Positions 36,782 through 43,776 of a stretch of DNA of 64,000 bases are shown here, in pieces; the stretch's first letter is position 1, and every line of letters starts with the position of its first letter. The position numbers and the translations under genes were made by a program. The notes under the pieces are model-generated. The model worked only from the letters and a program-made list of their open reading frames with translations, ran no database searches and had not been told where the DNA came from. The stretch lies in NCBI RefSeq assembly GCF_026626745.1, contig NZ_JAPNJW010000002.1, forward strand, positions 2,566,151 through 2,630,150, read 5' to 3'. Origin of the DNA: Nannocystis sp. RBIL2 (GTDB lineage Bacteria > Myxococcota_A > Polyangia > Nannocystales > Nannocystaceae).

Positions 36782-36819
36782 CATGTTCAGAGAGACAGTC
36801 ACATGTCCCTCGCGACATG
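36782..36819. repeat. 14-bp-period hairpin array in a divergent region
   Basis: CATG-ttcagagaga-CAGT (36782-36799) and, two bases on, CATG-tccctcgcga-CATG (36802-36819), between the DUF899 and AhpD-like genes. Confidence 0.8.
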
Positions 36820-36909
36820 TCGCACGAGTCAGCTCGACTTTTCATCCGCGCCATGCGCGCAGTCTCGCCCGCTGCGCGACCTCGCGCCGACAAAAAAATC
36901 TTCGTCGCG

Positions 36910-36936
36910 TGTCACAACCCGGGCGGCTCGCTCGAC
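36910..36936 (+). promoter_or_regulatory. Predicted ECF41-type promoter for the AhpD-like/sigma operon
   Basis: TGTCACA at 36910-36916, a 16-base spacer and CGAC at 36933-36936 match the published ECF41 target TGTCACA-N16-CGTC with one change. The ribosome site GAAGGAAG (36945-36952) and ATG 36961 follow at the right distance for a short leader. The operon encodes an ECF41 sigma factor, so autoregulation is expected. Confidence 0.75.
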
Positions 36937-36960
36937 AAGCCTACGAAGGAAGCGAACATC

Positions 36961-37392
36961 ATGAGCGACACCCATCCCGTCCGTCTCGAGCAGCACCTCT
37001 CCGACGTCATCAAGCACGCGAAGGAGCTGGCCCGCGCGATCGACAGCCACGGCCTCGATCGTACCATCTACCACCTCGTGCTCACCCGGGCCTCGCAGAT
37101 CAACGGCTGCGTCCATTGCATCGAGATGCACCTCCGCGAGGCGCGCGCGCACGGCGAGACCGGGGACCGGCTCGACCGCCTCATCGTCTGGGACCACGTC
37201 GACATCTTCAACGAGCGCGAGAAGGCCGCCCTGGCGTGGACCGAGGCGCTCACCGTGCTCGACCGCAAGACCGACTACGGCCCGCTGCGGGCCCGCCTGC
37301 GCCAGCACTTCAGCGACGACCACATCGCGGCGCTGACGGCCACGATCGGCATGATCAACTTCTTCAACCGCCTGGCGATCTCGACCCACTGA
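36961..37392 (+). CDS. AhpD-like carboxymuconolactone-decarboxylase-family protein
   Basis: I start at ATG 36961, just behind GAAGGAAG, giving 143 residues; the in-frame ATG at 36742 would add a non-coding-like leader containing a repeat and the promoter. The AhpD motif is complete: INGCVHCIEMHLREA with Cys50, Cys53 and His57 (C-x2-C-x3-H), and the chain ends with the family helix IGMINFFNRLAIS. These proteins use the Cys pair for peroxide or alkylhydroperoxide-type redox. It is followed after one base by an ECF41 sigma factor. ECF41 genes are typically linked to a carboxymuconolactone decarboxylase, oxidoreductase or epimerase gene, and this is that partner. Confidence 0.9.
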   Translation: MSDTHPVRLEQHLSDVIKHAKELARAIDSHGLDRTIYHLVLTRASQINGCVHCIEMHLREARAHGETGDRLDRLIVWDHVDIFNEREKAALAWTEALTVLDRKTDYGPLRARLRQHFSDDHIAALTATIGMINFFNRLAISTH

Positions 37393-37393
37393 C

Positions 37394-38272
37394 ATGACGT
37401 ACCTCGACGACGACGACCACGTGTTCGCCGCGGCCCGGCCGATGCTGCTGGGCCTCGCCTACCGGCTGCTCGGCTCGCGCGCCGACGCCGAGGACGCCGT
37501 CCAGGACACCTGGCTCAAGTGGCGGGCCGCGACGACCGACGCGGTCGACAACCCGGGCGGCTGGCTGACCACGGTGTGCACGCGGCGCTGCATCGACATG
37601 ATGCGCTCGGCCCACCGGTCGCGCGTCGAGTACGTCGGTAACTGGCTACCCGAGCCGCTGCCGACGGCGGCCGACGACGGCGTCTCGCTGGCGTCGTCGC
37701 TGACCACCGCCTTCTTGCTGGTGCTCGAGCGGCTGACACCGAAGGAGCGGGCCGCCTACCTGCTGCACGAGGTGTTCGACGTCTCGTACGCCGAGACCGC
37801 GCGCACCCTGCAGATGGACGAGGTCAACTGCCGCAAGCTGGTCTCGCGGGCCCGCGGCCACGTCGAGCAGGCCCGCGTCCGCCACGTCACCCCGCGCGAG
37901 CGGCAGGAGGAGCTTCTCGCGGCCTTCGAGGCTGCCGTCGTCGGCGGCCACACCGGCCGGCTCGCCGCGCTGCTGGCCAGCGACGTCGAGCTGCAGGTCG
38001 ACAGCGGCGGCAAGGTGGCCGCCCTGCGCGACACCCTGCGCGGCCGCGAGGCCGTGCTCGCGTTCGTGCGCGACACCCTGCACCGCGTCGGGGGCACCCT
38101 CGTGTGGGAGGCCCCCGACCTCAACGGCACGCGCGCGCTGGTCCTGCGGGCCCCGGACGGCAGCACGCTCGCGGCCGTCTCGTTCGCCTACGACGAGCAG
38201 GGCGCCGCGACCGGCATCTACATCATGCGCAACCCGGACAAGCTGGTCGGACTCGCGTCAATGACGCCGTGA
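37394..38272 (+). CDS. ECF41-family RNA polymerase sigma factor with SnoaL-like C-terminal domain
   Basis: The 292-residue product has sigma region 2 (residues ~8-75, LLGLAYRLLGSRADAEDAVQ-DTWLKWR), region 4 (~110-160, LERLTPKERAAYLLHEVFDV and SYAETARTLQMDEVNCRKLV) and a ~130-residue SnoaL-like C-terminal extension. The ECF41 signature is present: a DSGGKV segment corresponding to the family's DGGGKV, and NPDKL at residues 280-284. In ECF41 the extension replaces an anti-sigma factor and both inhibits and enables activity. It is translationally close to the AhpD-like gene and should recognise the promoter at 36910. No separate anti-sigma gene is present, as expected. Confidence 0.93.
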   Translation: MTYLDDDDHVFAAARPMLLGLAYRLLGSRADAEDAVQDTWLKWRAATTDAVDNPGGWLTTVCTRRCIDMMRSAHRSRVEYVGNWLPEPLPTAADDGVSLASSLTTAFLLVLERLTPKERAAYLLHEVFDVSYAETARTLQMDEVNCRKLVSRARGHVEQARVRHVTPRERQEELLAAFEAAVVGGHTGRLAALLASDVELQVDSGGKVAALRDTLRGREAVLAFVRDTLHRVGGTLVWEAPDLNGTRALVLRAPDGSTLAAVSFAYDEQGAATGIYIMRNPDKLVGLASMTP

Positions 38273-38397
38273 CTCGCGCTGGCGAGCCCGACCGGATGCG
38301 GAGCGCCGGCTTCGCGCGTCCAGGCCGTCCGCGGCGGCCGCTCGGCCCCGCGGCGCTAGACTCCGTTCGCGCCGGCACTCGGCGCGGACGGACCTGT

Positions 38398-38739
38398 ATG
38401 GGCAAGAAGCGAAAGCTCCGCAAGAGCCTGCACAAGCGCGAGATCGACGACACCCCGGCCCTGGTGATCTGCGTCGGCAAGTCGTGCGCCCCGCGCGAGG
38501 TCTCGCGCCAGCTGGCCGAGCAGACCCGCGCCTACGCGGCCGCCAGCGGCTCCCGCGTGCGCGTGGCAGTGATCGGCTGCCTGCACGTGTGCAAGAAGGG
38601 CCCGGTGGTCGCGACCTGGCCCGACATCGAGTTTCACAAGCGCGTCGACTTCACCCGCGCCTGCCGCCTCGTCGACGAGCTGGCGGCCGAGGCCTCGGAC
38701 GTGTCCGAGAAGACATGCCCGATCGAGCATGCCCCTTGA
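38398..38739 (+). CDS. (2Fe-2S) thioredoxin-like ferredoxin
   Basis: The 113-residue product starts at ATG 38398 with a basic N-terminal helix (MGKKRKLRKSLHKREID). It carries four cysteines in the pattern C-x4-C (Cys25, Cys30) and C-x3-C (Cys61, Cys65), within LVICVGKSC and VIGCLHVCKKGPVVATWPDI. This is the thioredoxin-fold 2Fe-2S ferredoxin of the cyanobacterial/myxobacterial type ('VCxxxxCrkxGs...GCLGxCGxGP'). It carries electrons to an unknown acceptor. The final residues (roughly the last 12, DVSEKTCPIEHAP) are encoded by a 14-bp-period repeat that begins at 38700 and runs past the stop, so the tail is probably a repeat-derived extension. Confidence 0.85.
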   Translation: MGKKRKLRKSLHKREIDDTPALVICVGKSCAPREVSRQLAEQTRAYAAASGSRVRVAVIGCLHVCKKGPVVATWPDIEFHKRVDFTRACRLVDELAAEASDVSEKTCPIEHAP

Positions 38740-38745
38740 GCCATG
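38700..38745. repeat. 14-bp-period hairpin array forming the 3' end of a coding sequence (4 nodes)
   Basis: CGTG-tccgagaaga-CATG-cccgatcgag-CATG-ccccttgagc-CATG with nodes at 38700, 38714, 38728 and 38742. The TGA of the preceding ferredoxin (38737-38739) lies inside it. Confidence 0.85.
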
Positions 38746-39113
38746 CTCGCAGCGGACGCGTCGAAGCGTGCTGAGATGTCCTCGCGGACAGCCGAGCGAG
38801 CCGCTCGAACGACCGGCGATGCTCGGAGCGAGCCCTCGGGCACTCCGAGGTGGGCCCTCGCAGACACTCGTTTCTTTTTTTCAAAAAATATGTCCATTCG
38901 GACAGGCGAGCGTTTCGCGCGGCTCGGGTGACGCAGGGTGAGCTCTCGCCACGTGCGCGCGCACGGACGCTGGATCACGAGTTCGTGTATCTCGCTGGGG
39001 CGCGGACGCGAGGCCACGGTGGCCCCTGCGCACGGCCGCGGGCCGCGATGCGGACGCGGGCCCACGCGACCTCCGGTCGCGGCTGATTGAGCCCGCGGCG
39101 CCCCGGCGGTAAG
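38746..39113. other. Gene-free stretch with single repeats and a T/A-rich island
   Basis: About 370 bases hold two repeat units, GATG-tcctcgcgga-CAGC (38775-38792) and TATG-tccattcgga-CAGG (38889-38906). Just before the second is a T-run/A-run tract (about 38868-38890, ttctttttttcaaaaaatat), unusual in this GC-rich DNA and possibly a promoter, UP element or terminator T-run. No gene or RNA was recognised. Confidence 0.5.
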
Positions 39114-39956
39114 GTGACCACCGACGTGGCGGGGCAGGCAGTGACGCGAGGGAGGCAGGCGTGGCCGCGCGCGATCGCGGGCGGCCTCTTGGCGCTCGCA
39201 GCCGCGTGCAACGGCGGCGCATCGACGCCCGAGCCGGGGCCCACCCAGGCGAGCACCTCGACCGGCGAGCCGGCCCCGAGCGAGACCACCGGCGCGACCG
39301 GACCGACCACCGGCGAACCACCGCCGCCGCCGACGGCGTGTGCCGAGCCGACCACCCTCACCGCGTCCCCGCGCACGATCGGCGAGGCGGTCGCGTTCAT
39401 CAACGGGCTGCCGCAGCCGCTCACCCTCGACTGCTTCCTCGAGCGCCTCGAGCGACCGCTGGCGATCGCCGCGACCAAGAGCGTGATCAGCCTGCAGCCG
39501 GCGGTGGGCGAGGCCAGCCCGCGCCTGTTCCTGTTCGCCGGCGAGCTCGTCATGTCGGTCGCGGTCGACGGCCACGGCTTCGACCTGCTCGAGTTCGGCG
39601 AGCTCGTGACTCCGACGCGGTCGATCAAGGGCGAGATCGGATTCCCCCTCGCCGACCCGATCGCCCACGACGCCCCGTTCACCCGGATCTTCGACGGCGA
39701 GGACGGCACGGGCTGCGGCATCTGCCACGGCAGCGAGGCGCCGGCGCCGGAGTACCCGCAGGCGTTCGTGTCCGACGCTCTGCGCTTCCCCGACTTCGAG
39801 ACGGTCGCGTTCGCCGACCTGCGGCGCGAGTACGACCGCTGCGATCCCGCCGTCCAGCCCGAGCGCTGCGCCCGGCTGACGGCGCTGTTCGGCCACGGCC
39901 CGGTCGAGCCGGCCGCGTTCCCCGAGTCGATGCCGACGATCTACGACTACGAGTGA
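39114..39956 (+). CDS. Secreted lipoprotein with CxxCH haem-type motif
   Basis: Alternative starts exist at TTG 39087 and GTG 39114/39126; I use GTG 39114. The ~280-residue product has a signal with lipobox (GGLLALAAAC) and a Thr/Ser/Pro/Glu linker (residues ~35-75). A ~200-residue domain contains GRSIKG-like strands, DAPFTRIFDGEDGTGCGICH with CGICH matching a c-type haem-attachment motif, and a C-terminal EYDRCDPAVQPERCARLTAL. It may be a surface mono-haem cytochrome or may use the Cys pair otherwise. No other redox genes are adjacent. It shares the Thr-linker lipoprotein layout of the 577 and 2365 genes. Confidence 0.7.
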   Translation: MTTDVAGQAVTRGRQAWPRAIAGGLLALAAACNGGASTPEPGPTQASTSTGEPAPSETTGATGPTTGEPPPPPTACAEPTTLTASPRTIGEAVAFINGLPQPLTLDCFLERLERPLAIAATKSVISLQPAVGEASPRLFLFAGELVMSVAVDGHGFDLLEFGELVTPTRSIKGEIGFPLADPIAHDAPFTRIFDGEDGTGCGICHGSEAPAPEYPQAFVSDALRFPDFETVAFADLRREYDRCDPAVQPERCARLTALFGHGPVEPAAFPESMPTIYDYE

Positions 39957-39998
39957 GCGCCACGACGGCAGGTCGCCGACAGCGCCCGATCGAAAGGA

Positions 39999-40030
39999 CA
40001 TGTCCCGCGAGACATGTCCGAAGCGCCAGG
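39999..40030. repeat. 14-bp-period hairpin array in a convergent gap (3 nodes)
   Basis: CATG-tcccgcgaga-CATG-tccgaagcgc-CAGG with nodes at 39999, 40013 and 40027, between the lipoprotein (plus) and VOC (minus) genes. Confidence 0.85.
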
Positions 40031-40071
40031 CTCGGGCGCCCGCCGAAAGTCGGGCGCGCGGCAGGTCGACC

Positions 40072-40857
40072 TCACGACGCGGGGGTCGGGGCCGGGCTGA
40101 TGATCGAGAAGACCGCGCCGTAGGGGTCGGAGACCACTGCGATGCGGCCGTGCGGCGAGTCGAACGGCCCGTGCAGGAGGTTGCCGCCGAGCTCGCGCAC
40201 GCGGGCGGTGCTCGCGTCGGTGTCCTCGACGCGGAAGTAGGTCATCCAGTGGGCCGGCAGGTCGCCCCACTCGGCGGTCATCTGCATACGCCCGCCGATG
40301 GCCTGACCTTCGAGGTGGTAGACCACGTAGTCGAACTTCTCGCCGTCGCCGACCTGTTGCTGCTCGTAGGGGAACAGGCTGCGGTAGAACGCGTCGGCCT
40401 TGGTGCCGCCGCGCGTGTTGACCTCGTGCCAGCACATCGCCCCCGTCTCGTCGAACGCCTGCGCGCCGGTGTGCGAGGCCGGCTGCCACAGGCCGAACGC
40501 CGCGCCGGTCGAGTCGAACGCGAACGCCATGCGGCCCTGGACGGGGATCTCCATCGGCGGCACCAGCAGCTTGCCGCCGGCGTCCTCGATCCGGCGCACG
40601 GTCGCGTCGGCGTCGGAGGTCTTGAGGTACACGCTCCACGCCGAGGGCATGTCCTGCTGGTCGGGCATCTTCGGCGCCATGCCGACCACGCTGCGGCCGC
40701 CGAGGCGGGCGGTCGTGTAGTGGCCGAACGCGGCCACCGGCTCGTCGAAGGTCCAGCCGAACAATCCCGTGTAGAAGCGCCTGGCGCCGTCGAGGTCGGG
40801 GGTGTTGAGATCGGCCCAGCAGGGGGCCCCGTCGGGGTATCCGGTCCGTTGTGTCAT
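40072..40857 (-). CDS. Two-domain VOC (glyoxalase-fold) protein
   Basis: The 261-residue product contains two full VOC modules. The first (residues ~10-125) begins GAPCWADLNTPDLDGARRFYTGLFGWTFDEP and includes GRMAFAFDSTGAAFGLWQP. The second (~135-258) begins AMCWHEVNTRGGTKADAFYR-SLFPYEQQQ and ends GRIAVVSDPYGAVFSIISP. This is the CFP-30B/YecM-like 'glyoxalase family protein' common in actinobacteria and myxobacteria, of unknown substrate. It starts at ATG 40857. The 286-base spacer upstream, toward queA, contains only repeat units and no recognisable gene. Confidence 0.85.
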   Translation of the reverse strand: MTQRTGYPDGAPCWADLNTPDLDGARRFYTGLFGWTFDEPVAAFGHYTTARLGGRSVVGMAPKMPDQQDMPSAWSVYLKTSDADATVRRIEDAGGKLLVPPMEIPVQGRMAFAFDSTGAAFGLWQPASHTGAQAFDETGAMCWHEVNTRGGTKADAFYRSLFPYEQQQVGDGEKFDYVVYHLEGQAIGGRMQMTAEWGDLPAHWMTYFRVEDTDASTARVRELGGNLLHGPFDSPHGRIAVVSDPYGAVFSIISPAPTPAS

Positions 40858-40968
40858 CTTCGTGCTCCGTGCGCGAGTTCGCTCCTGCGTACTCCCTCCG
40901 CACCAACCCCGTCAACCCCTCGCGTCTCCCGCCGGCTGCAACACGCGGATGCGACGCGGAGGTGACGG

Positions 40969-41135
40969 TCTGTCCTCAAGAACATGTTCTAGCGGAGCGA
41001 GCAACGATGTGGACCGGCGCGATCGGCCCGAGGTCGCGAGACCTCGAGCGTCGGACCGCGACCGCAGCCGCGCGGCAGGAATGACATGTCCCTTCGGACA
41101 TCCTCGCTCCTGTACAACCTGTCCTCGCGGACAGG
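40969..41135. repeat. Three 14-bp-period hairpin units in the VOC/queA spacer
   Basis: TCTG-tcctcaagaa-CATG (40969-40986); CATG-tcccttcgga-CATC (41085-41102); CCTG-tcctcgcgga-CAGG (41118-41135). The last lies eight bases before the end of queA on the minus strand. Confidence 0.85.
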
Positions 41136-41143
41136 AGTGTCGC

Positions 41144-42208
41144 TCACGCCGCCCGCGCCAGCCCGGGCACGATCAGCGCCGCGTCGCCGAACTCGTGGGC
41201 CACGTAGCCGGCCGCGGCCGCGTGCTCGAACCCGGCCCGCAGCGCGGCCTCGCCGGCGAACGCCCGCAGCAGCTCGAAGTGGCTCTCGCCCGGCCCGTGC
41301 ATGCCGGTGACCACCCCGTCGACCACGCGCGGGACGAAGTCTGGCCCGAGGACCAGGTCGGTCTCGCCGCTGCCGGCCTGCAGCGCGCCGAAGCGGCGCG
41401 CGTTGCCCTCGAGCGCGCGGACCACCGTGGTGCCGACGGCGATCACTCGCCCGCCGCGGGCGCGGGCGCGGGCGATCGCGGCGACAGTGGCCTCCGGCAC
41501 GTCGAAGCGCTCGGGCAAGGGCAGCGCCGCGTCGAGCTCGGGGTCGCCGACCGACGACAGGCCGGCAGCGTGGGTCACCGCTGCGATCTCGACCCCGGCG
41601 CGGCGCAGCGCCAGCAACGTCTCCCAGTCGAGCGGCCGACCCGCCGATGGCATCTCCGCCGCCCACGGCCGCGCCGCGAACACCGTCTGCACCGACCACA
41701 GCGCCAGCGGCTCGGCCACGTAGGCGTACTGGACCGGGCGGCCCAGGCGGTACAGCGCGCCCCACAGCGCCGCGCCCTCGCGGTCGAAGCGGAGCTCGCA
41801 CAGCCGCGGCGAGATCGCGGACACGCCCACGACCTCGGCCGCCAGCGCCTCGCTGAACACCAGCCGGTCGCCGACCTGCAGCGCCGGCGGCGGGGCGCGC
41901 CGCTCGGTCGGCGTGCGCCAGTCGCCGGCGCCGAGCACCGCGACGCGCCAGGTCGACGCGCCCACGCCGGTCAGGCGGATCTCGACGTCCTCGGATAACA
42001 TGTCCTCGGAGACATGGTCTTTTCGCCATACGCGGGCCCGCAGCGACGCCGGCAGGGTCGCGGCGTCGTTGACGATCAGCAGGTCGCCCGCGCCGAGCCA
42101 GCGCGGCAGGTCGCGCACGCGCGCGTCGGCGTGGACCCCGGTGCGCGGATCGAGGAGCAGCAGCCGGGCGTCGGCCCGGTCGTCACGGGGAGCGGTCGCG
42201 GGGTTCAT
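41144..42208 (-). CDS. queA: S-adenosylmethionine:tRNA ribosyltransferase-isomerase-like protein
   Basis: I start at ATG 42208, giving 354 residues, similar to QueA. It carries the family's blocks: DLLIVNDAATLPASLRARVW near the N-terminus, the 'GR.vqYaY' type segment (RLGRPVQYAYVAEPL), SVGDPELDAALPLPERFDVP, GGRVIAVGTTVVRALEGNAR and the C-terminal YVAHEFGDAALIVPGLARAA. QueA adds the epoxycyclopentanediol ring of queuosine to tRNA. This branch is the shorter actinobacterial-style 'QueA-like' group and its true substrate is not certain. An inserted segment (residues ~65-78, around DHVSEDMLSEDVEI) is encoded by a repeat array (41999-42030). It overlaps the upstream SDR gene by four bases. Confidence 0.8.
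   Translation of the reverse strand: MNPATAPRDDRADARLLLLDPRTGVHADARVRDLPRWLGAGDLLIVNDAATLPASLRARVWRKDHVSEDMLSEDVEIRLTGVGASTWRVAVLGAGDWRTPTERRAPPPALQVGDRLVFSEALAAEVVGVSAISPRLCELRFDREGAALWGALYRLGRPVQYAYVAEPLALWSVQTVFAARPWAAEMPSAGRPLDWETLLALRRAGVEIAAVTHAAGLSSVGDPELDAALPLPERFDVPEATVAAIARARARGGRVIAVGTTVVRALEGNARRFGALQAGSGETDLVLGPDFVPRVVDGVVTGMHGPGESHFELLRAFAGEAALRAGFEHAAAAGYVAHEFGDAALIVPGLARAA
41999..42030. repeat. 14-bp-period hairpin array inside queA (3 nodes)
   Basis: CATG-tcctcggaga-CATG-gtcttttcgc-CATA with nodes at 41999, 42013 and 42027. It is translated as part of the residue ~65-78 segment, which looks like an insertion relative to the usual family layout. Confidence 0.8.
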
Positions 42209-42945
42209 CGCCGGCCCTCCCGCCACGCCTCGGCGCGCACGCGGTCGCCCGAGCGCGCCGCCGGGTCGTGCACGAGCGCCGCGATCGCCCGCGCGACGTC
42301 GACCGGGTCGGCCAGGCTGGCGCGGTCGGCCTCGGGGATCGCGTCGGCGTGCATCTGCGTGTCCATCTCGCCGGGGTCGACCGCCAGCACGCGCACGCCG
42401 GTGCCCTCGAGCTCGGCCGCCCAGGTCCGGCTCAGGTGGTCGAGCGCCGCCTTGGACGCCCCGTAGGCGCCCCAGCGCGGGTAGGCCTCGACGGCGGCGT
42501 TGGACGAGACGTGGACGATCGTGCCGCGCCCGCGCAGCGCCATCGCCCCGGCGATCACCTTGCTCAGGCGGAACGGCCCGAGCAGGTTGACCTGCAGCGC
42601 GCGTTCGAAATCCTCGCACTCGGTGTCGAGCAGCAGCCGCAGCGGCGTCGGCCCGAGAGTGCTGGCGTTGTGGATCAGCAGGTCGACCGGTCCGAGCAGC
42701 GCCGCCGCCTGGTGGGCGATCGGGTGGATCGCCCGCTTGTCGCCGACGTCGCCGACGATCGCCTCGGCGACGACGCCCTCCGCCCGCAGCCCGGCGACCG
42801 CGGCAGTCAGCGCCGTCGCCTCGCGGGCGACCAGCCCCACCCGGGCCCCTCGCCGTCCGAGCTCGCGCGCCAGCGCGAGCCCGAGGCCGCGGCTCGCCCC
42901 GGTGACGAGCGCGACGGTGCCGGCAAAATCTTGATTCGTGGTCAT
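42205..42945 (-). CDS. Short-chain dehydrogenase/reductase (SDR)
   Basis: The 246-residue product is a classical SDR. It has the cofactor loop TGASRGLGLALARELGRRGA (T-G-x3-G-x-G) and an Asp/Asn-containing IVGDVGDKRAIHP segment, then NAS in LLIHNASTLGPTP and the catalytic Ser-Tyr-Lys set in VHVSSNAAVEAYPRWGAYGASKAALD. The Arg in the cofactor loop suggests NADPH preference. It overlaps queA by four bases (ATGA), so the two are co-translated; pairing of an SDR with a QueA-like gene recurs in several high-GC bacteria, where the SDR role is unclear. It is divergent from an XRE-cupin regulator. Confidence 0.87.
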   Translation of the reverse strand: MTTNQDFAGTVALVTGASRGLGLALARELGRRGARVGLVAREATALTAAVAGLRAEGVVAEAIVGDVGDKRAIHPIAHQAAALLGPVDLLIHNASTLGPTPLRLLLDTECEDFERALQVNLLGPFRLSKVIAGAMALRGRGTIVHVSSNAAVEAYPRWGAYGASKAALDHLSRTWAAELEGTGVRVLAVDPGEMDTQMHADAIPEADRASLADPVDVARAIAALVHDPAARSGDRVRAEAWREGRR

Positions 42946-42996
42946 TTCAGCAGCTCCTTTGGGTCTGTCCTCAGGCTGGAGCGGCCCGGCCCGTTT

Positions 42997-43018
42997 ACCA
43001 ACCGCGCTGCTATTTGGT
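42997..43018. promoter_or_regulatory. Candidate operator ACCAA-N12-TTGGT
   Basis: A spaced inverted repeat, accaa (42997-43001) and ttggt (43014-43018), lies between the divergent SDR-queA operon and the XRE-cupin regulator gene, where such a regulator would bind. Confidence 0.45.
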
Positions 43019-43067
43019 TGTCACGAGGTTATTGCGCCGACCGGGCCGTCCCGGCCACCATCGCCGC

Positions 43068-43628
43068 ATGGACGACGAGACCGTCCCCGTGTACCTCGGC
43101 AACAACGTCCGCCAGCTCCGCGAGGCCCGCGGCCTGACGCAGCAGCAGATCGCCAAGGTCGCCGGCGTGCCGCGGCCGACCTGGGCCAACCTCGAGAGCG
43201 GCGCCGCCAACCCGACGCTGACCGTCCTGATCAAGGTCGCCTCCGCGCTGCAGGTCTCGCTCGAGGAGCTGATCAGCCCCCCGCGCACGACCTCGAAGTT
43301 CTACGCCGCCGCGGCCTTGCCCACCCGCCAGCGCGGAAAGGTCCGCGTGCGCCGGCTGCTCCCGGAGCCGATCGTCGGCCTCGAGCTCGAGCGCATGGAA
43401 TTGCCCGCGGGCGCGAGCATGTCGGGCATCCCGCACACCCCCGGCACCCGCGAGTATTTGACGTGCGAGCGCGGCGAGATCGAGCTCAGCGAGTCGGGCC
43501 GCGTGTGGAAGCTGGGGCCCGGCGACGTCGTCGTGTTCCGCGGCGACCAGCCCCACGGCTACCGCAACTCCGGCGGCGCGGCCGCGATCGCCTACAGCGT
43601 CATCACCCTCGCGCCGCCAGCCGGCTGA
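43068..43628 (+). CDS. XRE-family helix-turn-helix regulator with cupin sensor domain
   Basis: I start at ATG 43068 (MDDETVPVYLGNNVRQLREA), giving 186 residues. The DNA-binding part (residues ~8-65) is a textbook XRE domain: LGNNVRQLREARGLTQQQIA-KVAGVPRPTWANLESGAANP-TLTVLIKVASALQVSLEEL. The C-terminal part is a cupin barrel (RRLLPEPIVGLELERMELPA ... RVWKLGPGDVVVFRGDQPHGYRN) with the GD..vf.gd..H motif. Such regulators sense a small molecule through the cupin. It sits divergent from the SDR-queA operon with a spaced inverted repeat between and likely regulates it and itself. A repeat array follows its stop. Confidence 0.9.
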   Translation: MDDETVPVYLGNNVRQLREARGLTQQQIAKVAGVPRPTWANLESGAANPTLTVLIKVASALQVSLEELISPPRTTSKFYAAAALPTRQRGKVRVRRLLPEPIVGLELERMELPAGASMSGIPHTPGTREYLTCERGEIELSESGRVWKLGPGDVVVFRGDQPHGYRNSGGAAAIAYSVITLAPPAG

Positions 43629-43653
43629 CGAGCACGCGGCGCGCGCTTCGCCG

Positions 43654-43685
43654 CCTGTCTTTTCGGGCATGTCCCAATCGCCAGG
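43654..43685. repeat. 14-bp-period hairpin array (3 nodes) after the XRE-cupin gene
   Basis: CCTG-tcttttcggg-CATG-tcccaatcgc-CAGG with nodes at 43654, 43668 and 43682. It has the full left-end/internal/right-end form of the family. Confidence 0.9.
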
Positions 43686-43776
43686 CAGCTCGATGCACCG
43701 ACATGTACGGCGGCGAGCTGCCCGCCTTCGCGGATGCGTGCTTTCCCCCCCACGAACTGGGTACTCTTGAGGGCCC

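Noticed and set aside
37394-38272. Sigma factor considered as the output of the stressosome module
   Set aside because: It is an ECF41-type factor linked to AhpD and lies over 5 kb from the module; stressosome output in Bacillus uses a sigma-B-type factor released by RsbW.
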